Positions 53,172 to 64,000 of a stretch of 64,000 nt of DNA are shown piece by piece. The notes under the pieces were generated by a model that did no database searches, was not told where the DNA came from, and worked only from the letters and a program-made list of their open reading frames with translations. The stretch is taken from the NCBI GenBank assembly GCA_963920765.1, contig OY987244.1, forward strand, positions 8,620,501-8,684,500. Reading direction: 5' to 3'. The translations under genes were made by a program, and so were the position numbers. Source of the stretch: Ulota crispa. Lineage: Eukaryota > Streptophyta > Bryopsida > Orthotrichales > Orthotrichaceae. How positions within the stretch are numbered: the first letter of the stretch is position 1; every line of letters starts with the position of its first letter.

Positions 53172-54102
53172 AATAGTGCAATTTACAAGATGCTAGTACA
53201 AAGGATGGCTTGTGTTTTTCCATATGCACATTTGGACACTTATAATTGGTTGAAAGGGTGATTGCACAATCACGGTAACCAAAAAGGACTGCTTAGGTCT
53301 AATTTGGCCACACCCATGATACTTTTGCTATTTATTACGTCTTACTAGATAGTGCTTTGCTATTTATTTTTTGGCAAGAAGTTGCTTAAACTTGTAGATT
53401 AGTAGAAAAAATATATACTTTTTCAAAAGATGAATGTTATCATGTCCAAATGAGTAGTTTTGTGAGAAATTCTGGAAATGTCTCATTTCATCAAAATGAA
53501 GTAAAGGACTCATCTGAACTACAAATTTGGTTAGTAGGAATCAGGTTAATGCATTTATAGTTGTGCAAGCTTCTATGGTCCATGAATTTAAAGTGTATTA
53601 GTCCATACATGATTAAAACTAGTTGTTATGAATTTTTTTAGGGACAATTTCATGCGAGTTTTTCCATGTCCAATAAAGAACATTAAAAATTTGTAGTTTT
53701 CTTTTTAAGTGGCAAAAGCATGCACATATACTTCTTTCTAGGTGCACATATGGTCAACATTATTAAAATGTTCATAATTCAATTTAGGGAGCCATTACAA
53801 ATTACAAGTCAAAAAAAGTCCGGATTAAGACATTTGGGTTCTAATCACTTTTATGGTGTGAAAAAAAATCAAGAAAGTCCTTTAAATGGAAGGAACACTT
53901 TCTAAATGAATGTCTTAACATAAGAAAAGCTTAAGAAAAATGTCTCATCACTTGCAAGTTCAATGTTTTGCTAAACAAAAATGATCAGGACTCACTAGTG
54001 GGAGTGAAATGATAGTCTTGTTTGGAGTCTGGCAGGCCCTTTCAAGGGCACCCTAATCATGCCATCACCCGAAAGTCAAAATAGCAAGTTGCCCCTACAT
54101 GG
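53172..54102. other. AT-rich intergenic DNA
   Basis: No gene or repeat recognised. Confidence 0.4.
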
Positions 54103-54345
54103 AACACAATATTCATTAATTTGGGAATTCTAGCACATTTTGGGACTTCTGGCCACATTTTCATTTCATGCCACACCCATTTTATTTCTACTTCTTTGTG
54201 ACTAATTTGGATCTAAACATTTGTCATCTATAAAGTATCAGTTCTTTTCTCACATGTGTGCCAAATAAGATTAAGATGAGAGTTTTAGATTAAAAAGACA
54301 TACAAATTGGGAATTGCTGTTTTCCAAATTAATGAATATCGTGTT
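54103..54345. mobile_element. AACAC-end element (family X, copy 5), 243 bp
   Basis: Ends AACACAATATTCATTAATTT and the complement of AACACGATATTCATTAATTT, exact duplication ATGG (54099-54102, 54346-54349). Confidence 0.8.
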
Positions 54346-55183
54346 ATGGGTATACAAATGACTCAGCTTCATAATGCATCAATAAATTTGTTCTTGTTGA
54401 AGACTTGGTGGTGTTCTCTTCATAATCCCTATATGCCTGAGCCCATTCTTTTTGAAAAAACACTGAAAATTCCTATTATTAGACATTTGATCCCAAGAAC
54501 GATAGTTTTTTACTTTTCTACAAATCTAAATGTAGGATCTTGTATTAGACTTATGTAAAGAGCCACTACGAAATTTTCATGAGGTTTGACTATTTATATT
54601 GAGATATATGAGCGTGTGAAATTAGTATGAAGTTTTTTTTAACCTCTAACCAAAAGTTCAAAACTTTTAAGTCCTTTTGACCACATATTGTGGACATTTT
54701 TTGCACTATGGAAGTATGGATGCAAGAGAGATTTGTTCAATATGTTCTAAATCATGTTAGGCATATTTTCACAAGCTTCATGGCCTTTAGAACATTCCCT
54801 TCATGCCTCATGGATCTACATTGCAAACATGTGCTTGAAATCACACTACACTAAGTTTTTTACAAACCAAATTTCCAATGGTTGTTTTGAAAATTAAAAA
54901 TTCCAAAGGTGGATTGGAAGGTTTTATTTTTGTTAACAACCATCATGATAGAAGAAATTGAAAAAAAAATCAAATCACTAGTAGTTATTGCAATTCAAAA
55001 GTTAATGTATTTATCAAATACAGAAATGCATTTATTCAATACATAAATGTATTTATTCAATACACTATAAATTTGGATATACTCCAATGAAGGGTTATGC
55101 CTCATTTGTTGCCCTTACAAGAAGTTAATGAACAATGGCATGCCCAAATTGCCCTTAATTCAAAAAATAGCCATAGAACACTC
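54346..55183. other. AT-rich intergenic DNA
   Basis: No gene recognised. Confidence 0.4.
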
Positions 55184-55877
55184 AAAACCATATTAGGTAA
55201 ATTGAGAAAAAGAGTACATTATCGGACTTTCACTATTTTTGTCATTATGTACAATTTAGCATGTTACAAAAAAACAAGCATGCATTTTCTTGTACAATAG
55301 TGAAGTCTCACTTGTCGCCTCCAAGAATTTCAAATAATTACAACTTTGACCTCTAGCTATGCCTACATTTACTGTATGTAAGATTTAGGTGGAGTACAAA
55401 ATAGTCCCTATGTTATTCCCAATTTATTTAGGGAATTGCTAAAGTCACACCCAAAATTACTAATGCCACACCCAAAATTACTAACGCCACACCCCAAGGT
55501 GTGTTTTGAGCATGAAATGTGAGAATTTAATGTGGAGTTTCTTGATTTTGATAAAAATGTAAATTTTATCTCTATCATTGTAATGCTATATTCAAAAAAA
55601 TTGGAGGTGTTTGAACTTGAAACTCAAAATATAGAACTTTTGAATTACTTTAAGCAAAAATACATCAAAAAATAGCATGAGTGTAGTAAAAGTTTAAAAA
55701 AAAAATTGTATTTGTTCTTATATCTTTCAGGGAGGTGGTAATGCCATGATTGAATGAATGTTGGACCACTTAAATATTAAAAAATAGCAATAAACTCTCA
55801 AATTACATGCTTACTGGGGTGTAACGTTAGCAATTTTGGGTGTGACTTTAGCAATTCCCTTTATTTAATATGGTGTA
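55184..55877. mobile_element. AACAC-end element (family X, copy 8), interrupted
   Basis: Left end AAAACCATATTAGGTAAATT, right end ...ATATGGTGTA, duplication ACTC (55180-55183, 55878-55881). The right end is split by the 55431-55859 insertion. Confidence 0.75.
55431..55859. mobile_element. GGGAATTGCT inverted-repeat element, 429 bp, 8-bp duplication
   Basis: Ends GGGAATTGCTAAAGTCACAC and complement, flanked by TTTATTTA (55423-55430, 55860-55867). Its first bases equal the Mutator-like family, but the rest differs. An 8-bp duplication would also fit hAT. Nested in family X copy 8. Confidence 0.75.
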
Positions 55878-55881
55878 ACTC

Positions 55882-56549
55882 ATAACTTTTGAACCATAAA
55901 TCTAATTTCAATAAAAATCATATTACCATGTAGCCCTTACAAAACTCAGTAAATTTAAGAAGAAATGATCAAAATCCAATAGAACAAGCTTGCCCAAAAT
56001 CCATTTCATCCCCATAGGGACAATGATTGGGCTTTTAGGGTTTCAAAGGAGATCAATGTTGAGGAAGATTTTGAGCTTCCCAACAAGAATTGGCGGCTTT
56101 TCTCATTTTCAACTAGGTGTTTCGAGTGCATGGACCAGATATTGCCTATACGTTCATATTGTAATGTAATTAGATGCTTTTTTGTAAATCTGACCAATTA
56201 TATCTGATCGATTCAAAATTTCACCAGGATTTTTGCCGTTTAACTTTCTTTTATTATATTTCGATATCCCTGGTCCCTGCTCATTGAGGTTTGAGGGGGA
56301 CCCTTTTTGCGGTACAGTACAGTACTGCACCCTGGCGCTGCCATGAATTGATTGCCCCTTTACATCGAAAGAACTGTACTGTTGGGGACTTGGGGCATGG
56401 GGGCAGCTGAGTTGCTCCCCTGTACTGTATGGCCATGTAAGCTAAAACTCGCCTGATAATTGGGCACTAGTTACGCGCTTGCATGAAGGGGAGTGGACTC
56501 AATAAGTTAGAGGGTGTCAAACCTTGGAGTTGTGCGCCCCATAACTTAA
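55882..56549. other. Intergenic, no supported gene
   Basis: Nothing recognised. Confidence 0.4.
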
Positions 56550-57278
56550 CCCCTAAAGGCCCAAGCATTGTTTTTTGGCAACATAGCGATTTTGGGCAGC
56601 TCATTATAAACGGAGTTTTTATTAATTTTTTTTTGAAATTTTCACACATGATATGCCCAAGGAGTAGCTTTATGGTCCAGCAATTTTCATAACTTTTGAC
56701 TACATGGCTCAAAAAATATTGCATGATATGTTGTTTTCTTTATTTAGGGGCAGTCGAGGCAGCTCCTAAAAATTCTTTAAAAATTACATTTTTTGATTTT
56801 TTTTTTTTGAAATTGGTTCTTTAGATATATTTATACATGAGAAGCTTTGAATCATTCCATTTTGATTTATGAGATGAAAGTTATGAGGAGTTTTAGTTTG
56901 TAGGTAGGTTTGGAGTCTCTCTAAAACCATACCTACCCACAAACTAAAACTCCTCATAACTTTCATCTCATAAATCAATTCAAAACTTCTCACATATAAA
57001 TATATCTAAAGAACCAATTTCTCAAAAAAAATTCAAAACAATGTAAATCTTAAAGAATTTTAGGAGCTGCTTGGACTACCCCCAAACAAAGAAAACAACA
57101 TATCATGCAATATCTTTTGAGCCATGTAGTCAAAAGTTATGAAAATTGTTGAACCATAAAGCTACTCCTTGGGCACATCATGGCTGAAAATTTCAAAGAA
57201 AACAAATAAAACCTCCATTTGTAGTGAGCTGCCCAAAATCACTATGTTGCTAAAAAACAGTGCTTGGGCCTTTAAGGG
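56550..57278. mobile_element. TTAA-flanked foldback derivative of family A, 729 bp
   Basis: TTAA at 56546-56549 and 57279-57282; ends CCCCTAAAGGCCCAAGCA and the complement of CCCTTAAAGGCCCAAGCA. It is a long palindrome with the fold near 56912. Each arm resembles the right-hand ~360 bp of the family A elements at 34863-35785 and 61490-62424. Confidence 0.85.
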
Positions 57279-57282
57279 TTAA

Positions 57283-58435
57283 CCCTTTAACCCCTAAGCG
57301 CCCAACCCAAATTTGTGCAATGTTAGATCTCATTGCAAACAATTTAGCATCACAAGTTCAAAAACAACATCTGGAAGAGTTAGCCGTTGATATTGCATGA
57401 AGCTTAGCGTCCACATATGTATGAAAAATTTGGTAGGTTTTTGTTGCATGGATCAAAAGATTATTATGGTCAAAGGCAACAAATTGCCAAATATGGAGAG
57501 GCCACATTCTGGCATGTGGGGCACTCAGGGGTTAAAGACCACAAGACCATATTTTGGTCGCAAGGAGTGGTTTTTGGCTTATAGATTGAAATCACTCAAT
57601 TATTTGGAATTTAGTCTTGAAGAACGCATGTGATCACAAGATTTTTGCATCCATCTAAAAAAATAACAATGGAATTGGGTATGTGAATTAACAAATAATG
57701 GTGTTTATACAACATGGCTTCAAAATTCGTATCCATTTTTTTGTCAAAGAAAGATCCAAGCAACAATACAATACATCAAACATCCACAAAGAAGGTCACA
57801 TTTCAATTGTGCGGCCTTAAAAAATTTCAAATTGCTTAAGAAATATGCATGCGTTGTTTCTCTATACGGTAGTAGTATGATTATAGTATTTGAAGATCTA
57901 TTGAAATTGTGCTATCGTTTCAATTTTAAAATTTGTCATCCTACATTTTAGGCCAATTTTTGATTTTTTTCACCAATTGGATTTTCCATACCATTTATCA
58001 AATTTCTAGTAGAATTGCTTTAGGATAGCAAATAAAGTGGGGTTTTTGACCCTTTTTGTCCACTTAGCTACATCTTGTGATTGCTACTTTTGTCTATTTT
58101 GTGTGAAACTAGTCTTGTTAGAAAGGTGGGAAACCCCGCTTTCTAGAAATGTAAGGCTCTTCTCAATCAAAGCTTGCATGAAGCATTAACATTCAAAACC
58201 ACACAAGCATGAAAAACTAGAGATTTTCCACATACAGCTCACTCAATCATTATAAAATTTCACCTCCAATGGTAGATCTAACTGAAATTTTGATGCATTA
58301 CAACAAACACGGTGTCCATTGCATTCACATGGTTGGATTATTCAAATTGAGTCCATATTTGGTCCAATTGCACATCTAAGCTTACATCCCCTGTTTTTAG
58401 TGGATTTTGCAAAAATAGGTGTGGTCCTTAAAGGG
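57283..58435. mobile_element. TTAA-flanked piggyBac-like element (family E) with nested insertion
   Basis: Its left flank is the TTAA at 57279-57282, shared with the previous element. Left end CCCTTTAA is split by the 57291-57531 insertion and continues AGACCACAAG. Right end complement is CCCTTTAAGGACCACACC, flanked by TTAA at 58436-58439. Without the insert about 908 bp. Confidence 0.8.
57291..57531. mobile_element. TTAA-flanked piggyBac-like element (family D), 241 bp, nested
   Basis: TTAA at 57287-57290 and 57532-57535; ends CCCCTAAGCGCCCAACCC and complement of CCCCTGAGTGCCCCACA. Inserted in the TTAA 4 bp inside the terminus of the family E element. Confidence 0.85.
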
Positions 58436-58554
58436 TTAAAGGGATTTCACCCCATAACTCTATAATAATTGCAAGTTATCATGCTTGATAACTCTATCAC
58501 TCACCTCTCAAGAAGTGCGTGATAACCCAAAGTAGTTATGGCCCATTTTTGTAT

Positions 58555-58877
58555 GAGAAAACGTCATGAATTCCCTTGAAGTTTGCAATATCTTCATAGA
58601 TATCCAAGAATTTTCAGAAATTTCACAAATACTGTTGGACCAAAATTTTCAAGCATTTGTTGTATTGTGCATGTCACTTCCCTTTGTCCTTTGTGAGCAC
58701 ATTATTTCTTTTTTGTTTTATTACATTCCTTGGTTCAACATTGGTCATGAAGAAAGTATACGCACAACAAATAAAACCTAATTTTTTTGGTCCTAGGGTA
58801 TTTGTGAAATTTCTAAAAAAGCAAGGGTATCTATGAAATTATTGCAAACTTCAAGGGTATCCATGAAAATTTCCCTT
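58555..58877. mobile_element. Inverted-repeat element of unassigned family
   Basis: Arms share CCCTTGAAGTTTGCAATA and GAAATTTCACAAATAC and their complements. Exact ends and target duplication are not resolved. Confidence 0.5.
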
Positions 58878-59085
58878 TTTATAAAAATTATCAAGTGATC
58901 TTGTAGCTCTCTTTTAGGAAGTTAACCTTGTTCAAACTTCAAAGACTAAACCTTAAATTTAAATTTGTGCAATTTTGTTATTGAGCTTGTTTGTAACCAA
59001 TTCTCTTTGCAATTATCATCTCTCACTTTTCAAAATCCTTGTCCTCTGATGTAAAAGCGCATGATTGGGAAGCATTGTTATGAGT

Positions 59086-59342
59086 AACATTATATTAGGT
59101 AAATTGGGAAAAGCGGTACATTCTAGGACCTTTGCTATTTCCAGCATGCAATACAATTTAGCATATTACAAAAAAACAAGCGTGCACTTTCTTGTACAAT
59201 AGTGAAGTTTCAATGATTGCCTCCAAGAATTTCAAATAATTACAACTTTTAGCTACAGCTAAGCCTACATTTAATGTATGTAGGATTAAAGTGGAGTACA
59301 AAATGGTACCTCCATTTTTCACAATTTACCTAATATGGTGTT
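59086..59342. mobile_element. AACAC-end element (family X, copy 4), 257 bp
   Basis: Ends AACATTATATTAGGTAAATT and the complement of AACACCATATTAGGTAAATT, exact duplication GAGT (59082-59085, 59343-59346). An intact relative of copies 7 and 8. Confidence 0.85.
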
Positions 59343-59392
59343 GAGTTTTTATGATGTTGCTACTAATCATACTAATTGTACTACTATATCAC

Positions 59393-59580
59393 AATTACCT
59401 CTATAATATCACATAATAACCTCTTTAATATCACATCTTCACTCTTTGTGCTAATATGGATACAATCATAGTGACCTTTGTAATATCACAGTTTGCCCTC
59501 TTTAATATTACATCCTTACCTCTCTAATATCACATCTTCTTTGTAATATCACATCTCCACTCTTTGTGATAATATCACAT
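59393..59580. repeat. Degenerate TAATATCACAT repeat cluster
   Basis: About eight occurrences of TAATATCACA(T) preceded by CTCT or TTTG, with irregular spacing. No CRISPR-like regularity. Confidence 0.55.
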
Positions 59581-59935
59581 AGACACAATTTGAAAACTGA
59601 TTGAAATTTTCACTTTGCATTTGACTTAACATGTGAAATTCTAATAAAATTCTGATGGTGAATGCATAGCGTAGCTAGCGCTAATTGCTAGATTTAATGA
59701 GAAAATTTTGGAATTTTCCTTAAAAATTCACTTCATTGCACATCTAGGGAAAATAGGAAAGAGTTATGTGGAGGAAGTGACCACAATTATCAAGTGGTTT
59801 GTGAAACTTTCTAAGGGTGACAACTTTTAGGGGGTCCTTGTGAGCAACCACCCCATAACTTTGAATAAATTTCAAGATAAAGTTATCCAAAAAACAAAGG
59901 TTTGACATCCCCTTATGGAGTCAATGAACCTTCAC

Positions 59936-60818
59936 CCCTAAATGCTTGAAGGTATTTTTCTTGGTTCAAGAAGGCATTTTGAACTTTTTTGAACTATAGC
60001 TGTATATCATTATCAAACATTGACAATTTTTTTTTGGAACCATCGGATATATTCTTCAACTTCAAGGCTTGTAGATAATGATGCCAAAAAAAATCTAAAA
60101 AAGCAATGTGAATGTTAAGATATGTGATTGAATGTGGACAAGTATAAAAAATAAAAAATAAATTGCAGCCACGCACAAATTGTTATGCAAAATGGCAATT
60201 TTTGTGTACATTATTGGGAAACAATCACTTATGATGGTTTAGTATTTGTTGTTGTTAATTCAAAATTAATAACTCTCCTTCTAAATACACAACCACAATT
60301 TCACAAATGAGCTTGCACTGCAATTGTCAAACAACTACCACCTAAAACAAAGAAAATGTTTATCTCCAATCATTAACCAAAAATCATTGTGAGTGAAAGA
60401 AAATTCAATAGTGAATGAATTCTAATAAGTATAACAAGAACACTCCAAGTGAAATTAGTGCAAAAATACATTTGGACCTTCTTAGATGATGAAATTTTAA
60501 TAAAAGGGCCCTCATTGCCCAAGGTAAATCTTGACTCTATTCTCAACTTGCTACTTGTTTTTCCAATGTGGAAACTTATTATAGACTCTTTAGTGACACT
60601 ATTCATTGCAATTTTTTATGCTCAATAGGTGTGATTGCAATTTAGCTTCAGCCAAAAATTATTGGATTGTAGTATAGAAAACATTAAAATTGAACATTGA
60701 AGCTAATTTCAAACCACACCTTCTCCAAATAATGGATTTAGAAAATTTAAATCTTGGCCTTTAGCTAGATCTGAAAGTTTTCTAAACACCCAAATTTGGT
60801 GCTCCAAGCTTTTAGGGG
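59936..60818. mobile_element. TTAA-type piggyBac-like element (family B, 883 bp)
   Basis: Left flank TTCA (decayed), left end CCCCTAAATGCTTGAAGG; right end complement CCCCTAAAAGCTTGGAGC with TTAA at 60819-60822. The interior is similar to 131-1003. Confidence 0.7.
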
Positions 60819-60968
60819 TTAAGCCCTCTTTACACTAGAAGTGGGAAGCTGTGGAGAATAAAATTTGAGTCAATGAAAACTTACTACAAAAACTTAGAAT
60901 TGTAGTTTTCACAGGCTGAAATGCCACAACTTCTCACTTGAAGTATTTTTTGAATAAACACAATAGTA

Positions 60969-61395
60969 AGGTAGCCACACTCATAAGCGTGAAACTAAGG
61001 ATTTTGGTGTAACAAAATCTATTGTTAGACCTTGAAAAAAACATTGTTAAGTATGGAAGAAAAAACCAAAAATATTGGCATCAATTTCAAAGTTCTAATT
61101 GCAAGCATATGTTCATAAAGATTTTTTGAAGTCCAAAATCATTAAAAATGTATAGTTGGGTGTAGGAGATGCTAAAAAGATGTTTAGTGAAATCTTTAGT
61201 GTGCTCATATGCTCATAATACCAACTTGAGTTCTTAAATAGGGAGATGGGGCACTCAAAACCGTCATGCTAGTCACCCAAAATCATCACTTTTTGTCACC
61301 CATAATCAATTTGTTTGTATTTGTCAATCACTAACATAGATCTGGTGCATAAACAATGCCAATGGGGACACTCACGGAGAGGGGTGTTGCTTGCT
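60969..61395. mobile_element. TAAGGT element (family T), decayed, 427 bp
   Basis: Left end AGGTAGCCACACTCATAAGC with TA flank; right end degenerate (TGTTGCTTGCT before TA). The interior matches 12752-13148. Confidence 0.6.
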
Positions 61396-61489
61396 TATAT
61401 GGATTTGAAATTTAACATTAAAAAGATAGTCTCTTGAAAGCAAGTTGAATAGTAAAAGTTTATAAGGTGCTAGGGCAAGAGGACCTTAG

Positions 61490-62424
61490 CTCCTAAAGGT
61501 CTTTGACTGAGTTTTCACCAAAACTACTCCAAAACTGCCATTTCTAGTACAAGTACCAAATTTTAGAAAAAATACAATTTTGGACTCATGTACCTTAAGA
61601 TCTTGTAGTAAAATGGTTCCAAATGATGTGGAAAAATTTCAAAAATTTCTACAATGTAGATTGTAATGTATTCAAGTTTGAATATTGACAAAAAGTCAAA
61701 CTTTGTCCTTGCAAAAACTTGGGCAGTTGTACTTTACAAGGTCGCATTTGTTTGCAAAAATTTCCAAAATGACTGCGACTCTTTGGACTCATTCTTCAAG
61801 GCAAGTTGGACACATACTTGAAAATTTTCAAATCATTTGGAAATGCACAACACATGGGAAAAAATAGTAAGTAAAAAGAAGTAGAGAATGATTCAAAACA
61901 CAAAAAATGTAAAGAATTTAATTATGGAAATGAAAAATACCAATACCAATGGTTGTAATGTTACAATAAAAAACCTATAGCTCTTTGTTTTGTTTTTTTT
62001 TCCAAAATACTAAAAGTTGAGTAAAATAATGGACTTCAAACTTTGTTTTAGAGAAGAGATTCCTAAACTATCCAAAAAACTAAAACTCATCATAACTTCC
62101 ATCTCATTAAGTAAAATGGAATGATTCAAAGCATTCAACATACACATAAATCTAGAAAAGCGGTTTCAAATTTTTTTCTAAAAAAGGTGATTTTTTAGAG
62201 CTGCCCATGGTGCCCAAAATTCAAAAAAAACTACATATCATGCAATAACTTTGAACCAAGTTGTCAAATGTCATAAAAATTATTGGACCTTAAAGCTGCT
62301 CCTTGAACACATCATATGTGAAAATTTCAAAGAAAATAAATGAGAATTTCATTGATAGTGAGCTGCCCAAAATTGCTACATTGCTTAAAAAAAAAAAAAA
62401 AAATGCAGTTTAGTCCTTTACGGA
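61490..62424. mobile_element. TTAA-type piggyBac-like element (family A, 935 bp)
   Basis: Left flank TTAG (decayed) with end TCCTAAAGG, right TTAA at 62425-62428 with end complement of TCCGTAAAGG. The interior is similar to 34863-35785 along its length. Confidence 0.7.
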
Positions 62425-62428
62425 TTAA

Positions 62429-64000
62429 AAATCATTAGAGTTGTGATCGTTGTTTTTTATTCAGTTTGGGTATCACAAAAACAAATCTTTGTTAGAGTGA
62501 CAAAGCTATCTACATCCATGGACATGGATGTCTTATGCCAAATGTGGATTAAAATCATCCATTTGTGAATAAATCCACATTCATACAGATTGTGCAATTT
62601 TATCTCAAGTATGCGGATCATTTGAGCAATCTCATCCCCCGCAAAACGAGGAATGTATTGCCTTGTATATACCAATGTACGGGAAGTACCTGCATTTAGT
62701 TACATGTTCGCCAAAAATTTTAGAAGATTTTTGAATGAAATACAAGTTTTTAGGACAAAGTTCGAATGAAAATATATGATTTTTGGAAATGGACCGGTTA
62801 GAAAAATTAAATGTCGGCTTTAGGGCAGTTGCTTTTAGAGTATGTAGGAAAATAAATGATGGAAATGTCTCTTTTTTGGAATGTAACCAACTAAAAATAT
62901 ACTTCTTAGGAAATTTTTCTTGTCATATACATAGTGTTATATTGTAAGAACTAGGAATCATTCTTCCTTTATTGTGACTCATAGACACAGGTGGCTTGTA
63001 GTAATGACCTTATTGGCACTTACTTTGCACTTACTATGTAGTTAAAATTTTCCCGCCAATGAGTGGGGGCCATTAATCACAGTCACATCATCTGAGCCAC
63101 AAATTGTAAGGGTTGAAGGACACGGTGAGAAATATTGCATCTCTCCTCTTGACCCTAAAGTCTCGAATCACCAAACCTGTTTCCATTGCTCCTCTCTTTG
63201 TCATTGTATTTTTTTGCTCGCTCCCCTTCTCATGTGTGTCTAAGGCTAAACTGCTAAACATGTCATGCAAGCTATGTTGAGCAATGCTCCACTTGTGCGT
63301 GTCCTTGTTTGGTGCAAATTGATTGGAGGCGTGTGGATCTTTGTATTTTCTGAAGGCTACATCCTTGGTCCTAGTTTGGTAGGGGCTATGCCAGGTTCAA
63401 CTCTTGCCAAGGATACCAAATAAAAATTTGGGGATTGAATCCTCACAAAAAACAAAAAACCAGCCCAATCTCCAATTTTTAAGAAACTAACCGAATGGAA
63501 ATAGGAAAATGTGGCAAACTACCTGCTGAAATTTACAAATGCCAGATTTAACTGAAATTTATTTCACACTTTCGGCCGGCTGCCGAGTAAAAATAAGAAA
63601 AACCGAACCATCTTGTGTAATCACAAAAATTATCCGTTTAGAAAAAAAAGTTTCCCAGACTGTGGTATATACTCTTCAAACATATAATTTGGATCGCTTT
63701 TGAGCAATATATTGTCCAAAAAATATACTGGTGCACACTCTCTAACTTACAGCAACGGATGTTTTGTAGTCAACGAAACATTCTTGAGGTCTCGGGCAGG
63801 CAACCAGCTACTTTACCTTGCTAGTCCCTTCTGGTAAATTCTACACTTTTCCAAAATACGTGTTGAATAGATTTTGGTGGTTCCAAATTCAATGTTGGCA
63901 TGATGCCTTCACTAGAAAGTGCAACTCAAGGTACAGTTGCCAATATTGTGTGAAGTGCCCTAAACAAGCATGGAGTGTCCTTTCATGGGCAGGAACAGTG
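62429..64000. other. Intergenic, no supported gene
   Basis: Short ORFs only (for example 72 codons at 62457-62675, minus) without recognisable domains. Confidence 0.4.

Noticed and set aside
59393-59580. Possible CRISPR array
   Set aside because: Repeats are short, degenerate and irregularly spaced, and the DNA is eukaryotic.

Overview
The window looks like nuclear DNA of a land plant or close streptophyte relative. It has intron-containing genes with GT..AG borders, telo-box motifs (AAACCCTA) in 5' leaders, a nuclear mitochondrial ATP synthase beta gene, a plant-type N-acylphosphatidylethanolamine synthase and a plant-type TBC Rab-GAP. These genes are separated by AT-rich intergenic DNA packed with non-autonomous transposons. 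The exact lineage cannot be fixed from the sequence.

Genes: (1) a small minus-strand gene at 3009-3712 encoding a 116-aa, possibly mitochondrial protein of unknown family; (2) weak exon-like signals at about 1480-2950 and a doubtful 62-codon ORF at 10921-11109; (3) a six-exon NAPE synthase/tafazzin-like acyltransferase at 24824-27618 (minus) with an inferred 5'-leader intron up to 28320; (4) mitochondrial F1 beta at 36438-40169 (plus, 6 exons, 559 aa); (5) a TBC-domain Rab-GAP at 44008-46997 (plus, 8 exons, 415 aa); (6) the four 3'-terminal coding exons of an unrecognised gene at 49141-50876 (minus), found by phase-matched splice sites rather than by a long ORF. The genes are not an operon and have no evident joint function, although F1 beta and possibly the 116-aa protein act in mitochondria.

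Mobile DNA: no transposase gene is visible, but at least six families of short inverted-repeat elements can be delimited by terminal repeats and target duplications. (a) TTAA-flanked piggyBac-like elements starting CCCNTAAA, about ten copies, including a nested chain at 56550-58435. (b) Giant hairpins of 0.87-1.35 kb inserted at TA, with a conserved loop: three end to end at 29029-32187 and one at 47957-48890. (c) Elements with AACACCATATTAGG ends and 4-bp target duplications, eight copies. (d) TAAGGT elements at TA, nine copies. (e) Mutator-like hairpins starting GGGAATTGATAT with 9-bp duplications. (f) Single Harbinger-like (TTA) and CACTA-type elements. Several insertions are nested, so their order can be read.

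Other structure: an 832-bp pyrimidine-rich satellite (17133-17964), an imperfect tandem array (15211-16005) and several small minisatellites. No CRISPR array, rRNA gene, tRNA gene or viral gene was recognised.
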